This document shows, piece by piece, positions 8,529-17,200 of a stretch of 64,000 bases of DNA. Location: NCBI GenBank assembly GCA_016718385.1, contig JADKDK010000001.1, positions 186,001-250,000 of the forward strand, written 5' to 3'. Position 1 is the stretch's first letter. Each line of letters begins with the position of its first letter. The notes under the pieces are model-generated. The model ran no database searches. It saw nothing but the letters and a program-made list of their open reading frames with translations, and was not told the origin of the DNA. The DNA comes from Gammaproteobacteria bacterium (GTDB lineage Bacteria; Pseudomonadota; Gammaproteobacteria; Pseudomonadales; UBA5518). Position numbers and translations under genes: made by a program.

Positions 8529-9970
8529 GCCTGCGCCGCTTCTGCATTGCCGCGCTGGCGCTGCTGTGGCTGGCGCCGGGTGCCGGCATGGCGATGTCCG
8601 AGAAGAAGGAGCTCGAGATCGGCCGCGAGATGCATCAGGAGATCCTCGCGAAGATGCCGGTGTACGCCAACGCGGCGGTCGCCGACTACGTCGGGCGCAT
8701 CGGCCAGCAACTGGCGCGCGACAGCGACCGGCCCGGCCTGGAATACACCTTTACCGTGCTCGACAGTCCGGACATCAACGCCTTCGCGACCCCGGGCGGC
8801 TACGTCTACATCAACCGCGGCCTGCTCGCCTACCTGCAGTCCGAGGCCGAGCTCGCCGCCGTGCTGGCGCACGAGATCGCCCACATCACCGAGCGCCACG
8901 CCTCGCGCCAGGACGTGATGGCCAAGACCAGCTCGGTGGCCTCGCTCGCGCTCGGCGTGCTGGCGGCGATCGGCACCGGCAGCGGCGCGGTCGGTGGTGT
9001 GGCGCAGGACGCGGCCTCCAGCGCGGGTACCGCGATGGTGCGTGGCTACGGTCGCGACATGGAGCTCGAGGCCGACCGCGAGGGCGCGAAGTTCATGCAC
9101 CGCAACGGCTACGATCCGCTGGCGATGATCGAGGTGCTCGGCGCGCTGAAGGAGCAGGAGAGCTTCGCGCGGTCGCGGGCGAAGGAGGCCGGTCGCAAGC
9201 CCGCGGTCTACCACGGCGTGTTCTCCACGCACCCGCGCAACGACGAACGCCTGAAGGAAGTGATCGCTGCCGCCGGCGAGATGAGTCCCGGTGCGCAGCG
9301 CGCAATCGATGCCGACGAGTTCCGACGCGTCACCGAGGGGATGAAATTCAGCGAGCAGCCGCGCGCCGCGGCCGTGATCGACAACCGCTACTACAACGGC
9401 AAGATGGGTTTCACGCTGGCGTTCCCCACCGGGTGGAAGGTCGTCAACCGCGCCAGCACGGTGCTCGCGGGCCCCGAGCGCGACAACACGATGCTGCAGA
9501 TGTCGGTGAAGCGCGCGCTGCCCGAGATGACGCCGGCTGAGTTTGCCTCCGGCATGCTGAGCCTGCAGGGTGCCAAGGGCGGCGAGGAGATCGCGGACGG
9601 GGACGTCAAGGGCTACACGGCGCTGTATCCGGGCGCCGCCGGCGCGCCGGCGCGGCGCATAGCGGTGCTGTATTTCGGACCCTATGCCTACGTGTTCGAG
9701 GGCCGCACGGCGAACCCGTCGCTGGCCGCCTTCTACGACACCATGTTCCTGTCCGCGATCCGCAGCTTCCGCCCCATGAGCGGTGCCGACCGCGATGCGG
9801 TGCTCGGCATCAACCTGCATTACATCCGCGCCGAACCCGGCATGAGTTTCGCGAAGCTGGCCGAGGCCAGTCCGCTGAAGGATCACGCCGAGGCGCATCT
9901 GCGCCTCGTGAACGGCTATTACCCGCGTGGGGAGCCGCAGCCCGGGGAGTGGATCAAGGTATTCCGCTGA
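8525..9970 (+). CDS. periplasmic M48-family metalloprotease (BepA/LoiP-like)
   Basis: A 481-residue secreted zinc protease with a signal peptide ending near residue 23. The HExxH motif is HEIAH at 116-120 and the third zinc ligand is probably E182 in ELEADREG. The ~230-residue segment after the catalytic domain differs from the TPR tail of BepA and ends in a LysM-like or YghJ-like stretch I cannot name. By family, it probably degrades or processes misassembled outer-membrane proteins. Start ATG overlaps the lipoprotein's TGA (8525-8528). The frame extends upstream to 8285 but that part is a shadow of the lipoprotein. Confidence 0.92.
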   Translation: MSLRRFCIAALALLWLAPGAGMAMSEKKELEIGREMHQEILAKMPVYANAAVADYVGRIGQQLARDSDRPGLEYTFTVLDSPDINAFATPGGYVYINRGLLAYLQSEAELAAVLAHEIAHITERHASRQDVMAKTSSVASLALGVLAAIGTGSGAVGGVAQDAASSAGTAMVRGYGRDMELEADREGAKFMHRNGYDPLAMIEVLGALKEQESFARSRAKEAGRKPAVYHGVFSTHPRNDERLKEVIAAAGEMSPGAQRAIDADEFRRVTEGMKFSEQPRAAAVIDNRYYNGKMGFTLAFPTGWKVVNRASTVLAGPERDNTMLQMSVKRALPEMTPAEFASGMLSLQGAKGGEEIADGDVKGYTALYPGAAGAPARRIAVLYFGPYAYVFEGRTANPSLAAFYDTMFLSAIRSFRPMSGADRDAVLGINLHYIRAEPGMSFAKLAEASPLKDHAEAHLRLVNGYYPRGEPQPGEWIKVFR

Positions 9971-9973
9971 GCT

Positions 9974-10039
9974 GTGAGTCGGCATTCATGCCGACATGTG
10001 CCTTGCCGGATGCTGCTGTCGCCATGAATGGCGACCTAC
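9974..10039. repeat. inverted REP dimer
   Basis: Unit 1 (9974-9995) has head GTGA and stem GTCGGCATTCATGCCGAC. Unit 2 (10018-10039) is inverted, stem GTCGCCATGAATGGCGAC, ending CTAC. The 22-nt spacer (TGCCTTGCCGGATGCTG core) is nearly identical to that in the dimer at 50392-50457, so the dimer rather than the single palindrome is the repeated unit. It lies between convergent genes and could also act as a bidirectional transcription stop. Confidence 0.82.
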
Positions 10040-10060
10040 AGGTGCCCGACCCACAGGCGA

Positions 10061-11233
10061 TCAGGCCAGCGTCGCGACGCTGCGCAGGATCAGGCGGACC
10101 AGCTCGGCCTGCCGGGTGACGCCGGATTTCGCGAAGATGGTCTTGAGTTGCGCGCGCGCGGTGTGCTGCGAGATGCAGAGCTCCTCGCAGGCCTCGGCCA
10201 GTGATTGCCCGCCGGCCAGGCGCAGCGCCAGGCGAGATTCGGCCGGCGTGAAATCGAACAGCTGCTTGATCACCAGCTCCGAGGTTTGCGACTGCACCTC
10301 GGGCGCGCTGAGGAACACCGCGACGGTGGGGCTCGACTGGCCCTCGGACCACGCCGAGCGCGGCACGGGGCGGATCACCAGCCCGAAGTCGCCCTTGCCC
10401 GAGGGGCGGCGCACGCGCAGCGCCTCGACCACCGCCGCCGCGCCGCGCTGGTGCGCATCCAGCACCTTGGCGATCACCTGCTGCAACTGCCTGCCGACTG
10501 CCGGGTCCGTGAAGCGCAGCTCGGCGTCGGCCACGCGCATGCCATCGTCCAGCGCGAGCAGCTCGCCCGCCACGCGGTTGCTGTTCAGCACCCGGCCGTG
10601 TCCGTCGAGGATGATGGTGCCCACCGCGAGCTGGTCCACCGCGCCCTCGTAGACCGCGCGCTCGGATTCGGTGCGCGCCAGCCGTGCGTTGATCTCGAGC
10701 GCGCGCGCCAGGTGCGGCAGCAGGCGTTCGAGCAGGCGCTGGTCGTCTGCGCTGAACGGGGCATCGTCGGGTCCGCGCGAAACGCGTAGCCGCGCCTCCA
10801 TGCCGCGCGGCTCGCGCGCGTCGGCGCCGAGGATGTAGAGGATTCCGGCGGGCTCCAGGAACTGGCGGTAGTATTCCGATTCGCGCAGCGCCTCCAGCGG
10901 AATGAGCTCCTGCAGGCTCACGACCGTGAGCGGCGGCAGATCGATGAAGGGATCCAGCGCGAAGAACTGCTCGCGATACGCCGTGGACGGCCAGTCGCGC
11001 GGGTCGGCCTTGCTGAAACTGTGGCCGTCCGCGGTGGTGTAGGGGCGCAGGTAATTGAGGATCAGCCCGCTGTCGCCGGAGCGCGGCGGCCGCAGCGTCA
11101 GCGACACCACCATCGCATCCAGCGCGCCGAGCAGGCGGGGCAGAAAGCTGTGCCACGGTGTGGGCTCCAGCGCGCCCTGGTAGAGCGAGCCGAGCAGCGC
11201 ATCGTATTCGGCGGCGGAGTTCGTGTACGGCAT
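10061..11233 (-). CDS. LuxR-type helix-turn-helix regulator, paralogue of the one at 2618
   Basis: A 390-residue protein with the same architecture as the regulator at 2618-3730: an uncharacterised ~300-residue sensory region and a C-terminal LuxR HTH (LFDFTPAESRLALRLAGGQSLAEA..., ISQHTARAQLKTIFAKSG). Shared blocks include TESERAVYEGAVDQLAVGTIILD and VRLILRSVATLA. It has a ~20-residue insertion near residues 60-80 relative to its paralogue. It converges with the M48 protease gene. Neither regulator shows autoinducer-binding residues that I recognise. Confidence 0.85.
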   Translation of the reverse strand: MPYTNSAAEYDALLGSLYQGALEPTPWHSFLPRLLGALDAMVVSLTLRPPRSGDSGLILNYLRPYTTADGHSFSKADPRDWPSTAYREQFFALDPFIDLPPLTVVSLQELIPLEALRESEYYRQFLEPAGILYILGADAREPRGMEARLRVSRGPDDAPFSADDQRLLERLLPHLARALEINARLARTESERAVYEGAVDQLAVGTIILDGHGRVLNSNRVAGELLALDDGMRVADAELRFTDPAVGRQLQQVIAKVLDAHQRGAAAVVEALRVRRPSGKGDFGLVIRPVPRSAWSEGQSSPTVAVFLSAPEVQSQTSELVIKQLFDFTPAESRLALRLAGGQSLAEACEELCISQHTARAQLKTIFAKSGVTRQAELVRLILRSVATLA

Positions 11234-11323
11234 CGCGCTAGTCTAGCGGTCTGCGGCGGCGCCGGCAGTCCGGCCCGCAGCCCGGCGCCGGCGCGAGGGG
11301 CCCCGGTCCGTGTCGTCTCGCGC

Positions 11324-13282
11324 TCAGCGGCATTGCAGCCGCCCGCCCGAATTGCAGCAGGTGCGATCGCGTCCGCCGCGCTTGGCGGCGTAGAGGGCCT
11401 GGTCGGCAGCCACGATCAGGTTGCCCGGGTCGGCCATGCCCTTCTCCCTGCATGCCACCCCGATGCTGATGGTGGTGCCCAGTTCCACGTCACCGATGCG
11501 GATGCGCGCCGCGCGGATCTTCTGCCTCAGGCGCTCGGCGAATTGCAGCGTCGCGGCGAGTTCGCCGCCCTGGTTGATCACCAGGAACTCCTCGCCACCC
11601 ATCCGGCAGACGTGATCGCCCTTGCGCAGCGAGTCCCGCATCAGCCGCCCGACTTCCACCAGCACCTTGTCGCCCACCGCGTGACCGTGGGTGTCGTTCA
11701 CGCTCTTGAAATGATCGATATCCATCATCATCACCGCCAGTGCCTGTCCGGAGCGCTGCGATGCCGCCCAGGCCTGGCCCAGCACGTCCATGCCCGCGCG
11801 GCGGTTGGGCAGACCGGTCAGCAGATCGGTCAGCGCATACTGTTCCAGCTTGCGGTTGCTGATGGCCAGTTCCGAGGCAAACTGCTTGAGCTGCGAGCGG
11901 TCGCGCTCCCAGGCTCCCAGCAGGTGCACGTAATGCAGCGCGGCACGCAGGCGCGCGCGCAGCGCGCGCTCGTTGACGGGCTTGGCGATGCAGTCGTCGA
12001 CACCCGCCTCGAATGCCTGCACGACCTCGTCTTCCGCGTCGGTGTCCGTCAGCATGATGACGTACATCGACTGGCCCCAGTCGGTGGCGCGCAGGGCCTG
12101 GCAGAAAGCGATGCCGTCCACATCCGGCATGCGCCGGTCGCTGACCACGATCTGGGGCATCACTTCCAGCGCCAGGGCAAGCGCCTCGCGGCCGTTGGCA
12201 GCCGAGTTGACCGTGCAGCGCGGCAGGGCGGCGAGCATGGCCACCACCTCGGCGCGCCCGGTGGTGTCGCTGCCCGCCACCAGCACGTGCAGCGGGGGCT
12301 GGTCGTCCTGATGATCCTCGGCCCTGGGCGCCGGCGCTTCGGCCATGGCGGCAAACGGCGGCAGCGCGTGCGCGGGCACCTTGAGCAATTGTGCCCACTG
12401 CTGCCACTCGCCGATGATCCGGTCGACCACGCTGCCCAGGCCGTCGGCGTCCAGGCCCAGCTTGCCGCCGAGCAGCATCAGCTCGGCGATGATGCCGCTG
12501 CGCTCGCCCTCCGGCGCGAGTCCCATGTCGGCCACGCGCTTGGCGTGGTAGAAGAGGTGCGCGAGCTGGTGTGGACGCGATCCGTCCGAGAAGCTCGAGC
12601 TCTCCGGCGCCTCGTGGTAGAACACCGGTTCCGCCAGCGACCTGGGAATGCCGCAGCTGTCGAATATCGCGACCGTGACATCGTTGTGATCGGCCTCCAG
12701 GCGCTCGCGTTCCCGCGCGGCCAGTTCGGCGTCGTCCCGGCAACCCTCGAGCAGTTCCGCGTACTCCACGGGATGGATGGTCGCGAGGGTGAGGCAGCCG
12801 ATGCGCGCCATCAGTCCGCAGGCGAAGAGTTCGTCGGGCGAGGCGACACGCACCATGGAGCCCAACGTCTGCAGGGCTACGCCCATCAGCAGCGAATGCG
12901 ACCAGAAGCGCTGGTAATCGAAGCTGGTGCAGGGTCCCGCGTGGTACTGGTCGACCAGCGAAAAGCCCATCGCGAGCTGGCGCACGGCGCCGAGCCCCAG
13001 GCGCTTCACGGCTTCGGGGATCGCGGCCACGGGGCGCAGCCCGCCGACGCCGGCCGAGTTGGCCTGCCGCAACAGGCGAGCGGTCAGCACGGGGTCGGTG
13101 GCGACGATGCGCGCGATGTCCTCCAGGGTGCTGTTCTCATCGCTGCAGGCTTGCATGATGGCCAGTGCCACCCCTTTGGGGCTGGGCAGCCGGCCGTTGA
13201 GCCGCATCTCCTCGAGCTTGGAGCGCGAGGCCTCGTGGTGCCCCGGCGGCGTGGAGGGCAGATCGTTCTCGGGCATGCTCAT
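11324..13282 (-). CDS. HDOD - receiver - diguanylate cyclase (GGEEF) signalling protein
   Basis: A 652-residue cytoplasmic protein. Residues ~22-250 form an HDOD domain (LPSPKGVALAIMQ..., LLRQANSAGVGG...). Residues ~331-450 are a receiver with acceptor D382 in SDRRMPDVDG. Residues ~478-640 are a GGDEF domain with an intact GGEEF signature (562-566), so it is predicted to make c-di-GMP. The inhibitory I-site RxxD (R553-D556) sits five residues upstream, predicting product inhibition. No kinase is adjacent, so the activating partner is unknown. The C-terminus has two cysteines (CC, 642-643). It is divergent from the SDR gene at 13488. Confidence 0.93.
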   Translation of the reverse strand: MSMPENDLPSTPPGHHEASRSKLEEMRLNGRLPSPKGVALAIMQACSDENSTLEDIARIVATDPVLTARLLRQANSAGVGGLRPVAAIPEAVKRLGLGAVRQLAMGFSLVDQYHAGPCTSFDYQRFWSHSLLMGVALQTLGSMVRVASPDELFACGLMARIGCLTLATIHPVEYAELLEGCRDDAELAARERERLEADHNDVTVAIFDSCGIPRSLAEPVFYHEAPESSSFSDGSRPHQLAHLFYHAKRVADMGLAPEGERSGIIAELMLLGGKLGLDADGLGSVVDRIIGEWQQWAQLLKVPAHALPPFAAMAEAPAPRAEDHQDDQPPLHVLVAGSDTTGRAEVVAMLAALPRCTVNSAANGREALALALEVMPQIVVSDRRMPDVDGIAFCQALRATDWGQSMYVIMLTDTDAEDEVVQAFEAGVDDCIAKPVNERALRARLRAALHYVHLLGAWERDRSQLKQFASELAISNRKLEQYALTDLLTGLPNRRAGMDVLGQAWAASQRSGQALAVMMMDIDHFKSVNDTHGHAVGDKVLVEVGRLMRDSLRKGDHVCRMGGEEFLVINQGGELAATLQFAERLRQKIRAARIRIGDVELGTTISIGVACREKGMADPGNLIVAADQALYAAKRGGRDRTCCNSGGRLQCR

Positions 13283-13487
13283 GTCCTGGTTCTGTTTTCA
13301 AATCCCGTTTGCGCCCTGCGAGCACCTGTTGCGTCCGGGGGCGCCGGTCATTCCCGTCCGGCGGCACCCGGAGCGCGGGTGTGACGCTCTACGCAAGATA
13401 GCCGAAGTGGTGCCGGCCTGCGCAGGTCCGGGCGGATCGGCTATGCTGCGCGCCGGTTCATTGTCATCATTCGCAGGAGGGGTTTAC

Positions 13488-14262
13488 ATGGGAAGGCTGC
13501 AAGGCAAGGTTGCCATCATCACCGGGGCGCTGGGCGGCATCGGTCGCGCGGATGCGGTGCTGTTCGCGCGCGAGGGCGCCAGGCTGGTGCTCACCGACGT
13601 GAGCGATCGCGGCGGGCAGGAATTCGCCGCCTCGCTGGGCACCGAGGCGCTGTTCCTGAGCCATGACGTCGCCAGCGAGGAGGACTGGACCCGCGTGGTG
13701 GCGACGGCCGAGGAGCGCTTCGGGCGCCTCGACGTGCTGGTCAACAACGCCGGCCTGATCCTGCTCGGCAGCGTGGACAAAGCCTCCTACACGGACTGGC
13801 GGCGCGTCAACGCCGTGAACCTCGACGGGGTGTTCCTCGGTTGCAAGCACGCGCTGCCGGCGATCGAGCGCGCGGGCGGCGGCTCGATCGTCAACATATC
13901 CTCGATCGCGGCGATGCTGGGCCAGCCGTTCGCCGCGGCCTACGGCGCCAGCAAGGCCGGGGTGAGCGGGCTGACCAAGTCGGTGGCGGTGCAGTGCCGC
14001 CAGAAGAAGAACGGTGTGCGTTGCAACTCCGTGCACCCCGACGGCGTGAAGACGCCGATGGTGGTGAAGGTCGCGACCGGGCAGGGACGATGCGAGCCGC
14101 GCCGAGATCGAGGCGATCGCGCAGCACAGCACGCGCTTCTGCGAGCCCGAGGACATCGCGAACGTGGTGCTGTTCCTTGCCAGTGACGAGTCGCGTGCCG
14201 TCAACGGCGCCGAGATCATGGTCGACAACGCCGCGCTGGTGATGGGGCCGGCAGGGGCGTGA
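13488..14262 (+). pseudogene. SDR oxidoreductase interrupted by a single-base frameshift
   Basis: Reads as a classical SDR from ATG 13488 (AGGAGGGG ribosome site just upstream): TGALGGIG at residues 12-19, NNAG, SSIAAM and YGASK. Near 14080-14085, after VKVATGQ, the frame is lost. The continuation in the +1 frame (ASRAEIEAIAQ..., CEPEDIANVVLFLASDES..., to TGA 14260-14262) is the normal SDR C-terminus. One extra base in the GGGCAGGGA stretch explains it. The family includes 3(17)-beta-hydroxysteroid and cyclohexanol dehydrogenases. It could be a true pseudogene or a sequencing/assembly indel; the otherwise intact C-terminus favours the latter. Its end is 5 bp from the convergent kinase gene. 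Confidence 0.82.
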
Positions 14263-14267
14263 CGTGG

Positions 14268-17200
14268 CTATGAGCTCTTGGGGAAAGGCACCAGGTTGGA
14301 GGCGTCGGCGCGCTTGAGGAAGCGCCGCTCGATCTCGGCCGCGGGCACCGGCTTGCTGAGCAGGTAGCCCTGCGCGTAGTGGCAGTGATGTTCCTTGAGG
14401 AACTGCCGCTGCTGCGCGGTTTCCACGCCCTCGGCGATCACCTTCACTTCCAGCGCCTGCGCCAGCGCGATGATCGTGCGCACGATGTCGGCATCGATGC
14501 GGTTGCTCATGACGTCCGAGATGAAGGCGCGGTCGATCTTGATGTAGTCGAGCGGGAAGCGCTTCAGGTAGCTGAGCGAGGAGTAGCCGGTGCCGAAGTC
14601 ATCGACGGCAAGGCGCGTGCCCATCGCCTTGAGCTCCTTCAGCATGTCGATCATCTCGTCCGGGCGCTCCATGATGGTGCTCTCGGTGATCTCGAACTCG
14701 ATCAGGTCGGCGGGCAGGCGCGAATCGCTGATGACCTCGCGGAAGGTCGTGGCCAGGTTCGGGTTGGCGAGCTGGCGCGCCGAGAGGTTGATCGCCACCC
14801 GCGGCGCGGCGAAGCCGCGGTCGATCCAGGCGTTGATCTGCTCGCATATCGTGCACAGCACCCAGAGGCCGATGTCGTTGATCAGACCCGTCTCCTCGGC
14901 GAGATGGATGAACTCCGCCGGGCTCACCAGCCCGCGCCGCGGATGCTGCCAGCGGATCAGCGCCTCCAGCCCGAAAATCTGCCCGGTCGAGAGATCCTCC
15001 TGCGGCTGGTAATAGAGCAGCAGCTCGTCGCGCGCGATGGCGTTGCGCAGGTCGTTCTCCAGCTCCAGACGTTCGAGGTTGTCCGACTCCAGGTGCGACT
15101 CGTAGAAGCCGAATCCCTTCTGCGATTTCTTCGCGTCGTACATCGCCATGTCGGCCGCCTTCAGCAGCGACACCGCGTCCTGGCCGTGCTCGGGATACAC
15201 CGCGATGCCGATACTCATGCTGAGCAGCATCTCGCGACCGAGGAACACGAAAGGCCGCTTGAGGTGGTCGTGGATCTTCTCGGCGATGTTGCGCACCATC
15301 TCGTAGGAGCGCACGCCGTCGAGCACGATGCAGAATTCGTCGCCGCCAAAGCGTGCGACCAGATCGCCCTTGCGCACGCAGCCGGTGAGGCGCTCGGAGA
15401 CGTACTTCAGCAGCAGGTCGCCGGCCTCGTGGCCCAGCGTGTCGTTCACCAGCTTGAAGTTGTCGAGGTCCAGGAAGAGCAGCGCGAACTGCTTGTCCTT
15501 GCGCGAGGTGTCGGAGAACAGCGCATCCATGTGCTCGTTGAGCTTGGTGCGATTCGGGCGACCGGTGAGGGAGTCGATGTAGGCGAGCTGGTGCACACGC
15601 TTCTCCGCGCTGTGCACCTGCAGCATGTGGTCGATGCGCCGGCGCAGCACGGCGTAGTTGATCGGCTTGCTGATGTAGTCGGTGGCGCCCACGCTGAACG
15701 CCTTGTCCACGGAGGCGTCATCGTTCAAGCCCGTGACGATGAGGATGGGGATCGAGGCGCATTCGGGCAGGCTGCGGATCACCTCGCAGGACTGGAAGCC
15801 GTCCATCACCGGCATCACGCCGTCGAGGATCACCAGGTCCGGGGCCTGCTGGCGGCAGATCTGCACCGCCTGCTGGCCGTTGCCCGCATCGACGACCTCG
15901 TAGCCTTCGCCGAGCAGGGTCTCGCGCAGCGCGAACCGCGCGCCGCGGTCGTCATCGACCACCAGGATGCGGAACAGGCGCTCCTGCTGCCGGCGCCGCT
16001 CGAGGGGCACGGGCGCGCTGTCGTCACCGCGGGCGGTGCCGCCCTCGAGCACGTGGCGCACCAGGTTCGATTCGTAGACCAGTGCCGAGACCAGGTTCTC
16101 GCAGGCGCTGCGCGTGCCGCTGCGCGCCTCCTGCTCGAGCTGCTGCGCCTTGTGCGCCAGGCGGTTCGCGCCGGTGTTGGTCGCCGCGCCCTTCAGCGTA
16201 TGGGCGAGGCGCACGATCTCCGGCATGTCCTGTGCGGCGCTGGCCTCGCGCAGCTGTGCGATGTAGCCGGGCAGATCCTCCAGGAAGGCCGTGGTGACGC
16301 GGTCCACCGCGGGGCCGATCTGCTCGCGAAGCTCCGCGAGATAGGCCTTGTCGATCACCACGTTCGCGGCGCCGGCGCGGGCCGCCGCGCCGTCGTCGGC
16401 GAGCGGCGATTCCTCGTCGGCGGCAAGCCAGCGGTTCAGCATGTCGCGCAGCACGCCGAGCTTGATCGGCTTGGACAGGTAGTCGTTCATGCCCACGGCG
16501 TGGCAATGGTCCATCGCGCTCTTCTGCACGTTGGCGGTCATCGCCACGATGGTCACGTTGCTGAACGGCGCGTTCATCTCGCGGATGCGGCGCGTGGCCT
16601 CGAAGCCGTCCATGCGCGGCATGTGGCAGTCCATCAGCACCAGTTCGTATTCCTGCTGCTCCAGGCGCTCGAGTGCCTCTATGCCGTCGTTGGCGATCGC
16701 GATCTCGCAGCCCAGGCGTTGCAGCATGCCGATGGCCACTTCCTGGTTCGCGCGGTTGTCCTCGACCACGAGCACGCGGCTGTTGCGGAAGGTATCGCGC
16801 GTCCGGGCACCCTCGGCGCGCGGCACGGTGCGAGGTGCCGGCGCCTGGTTGGCGAGCAGGGCGCGCAGGCAGTCGAGCACCGTGGAGCGGCGCAGCGGCT
16901 TGCCGAGCGCCTGCGCGATCGGCAGCCGCGGCAGCCAGTAGCCGTCGGCGCGCGGACGCACGCCCAGGCGCACCACGTTCTGCGCGCCACGCCCGAGGGC
17001 GTCGATGAACGGCTGGGCTGCAGGGTCGACCATGCGTTCGTCGATGATCGCGACGTCGAAGCGCGCGGACGCGCCCGCCAGGGCAGCAGTTGCCCCCGCG
17101 ATGGAGTCTACCGTCGTGAGCTGCACGCGCTCGCCCGCCAGCATGCTGGCCATCGAGCGCTGCACCAGCGGGTTGTCGTCGCAGAGCAGTACGCTGGCCT

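Noticed and set aside
11021..13384. 787-codon plus-strand frame opposite HDOD-GGDEF and LuxR genes
   Set aside because: Antisense shadow; the minus strand encodes recognisable HDOD, REC and GGEEF motifs.
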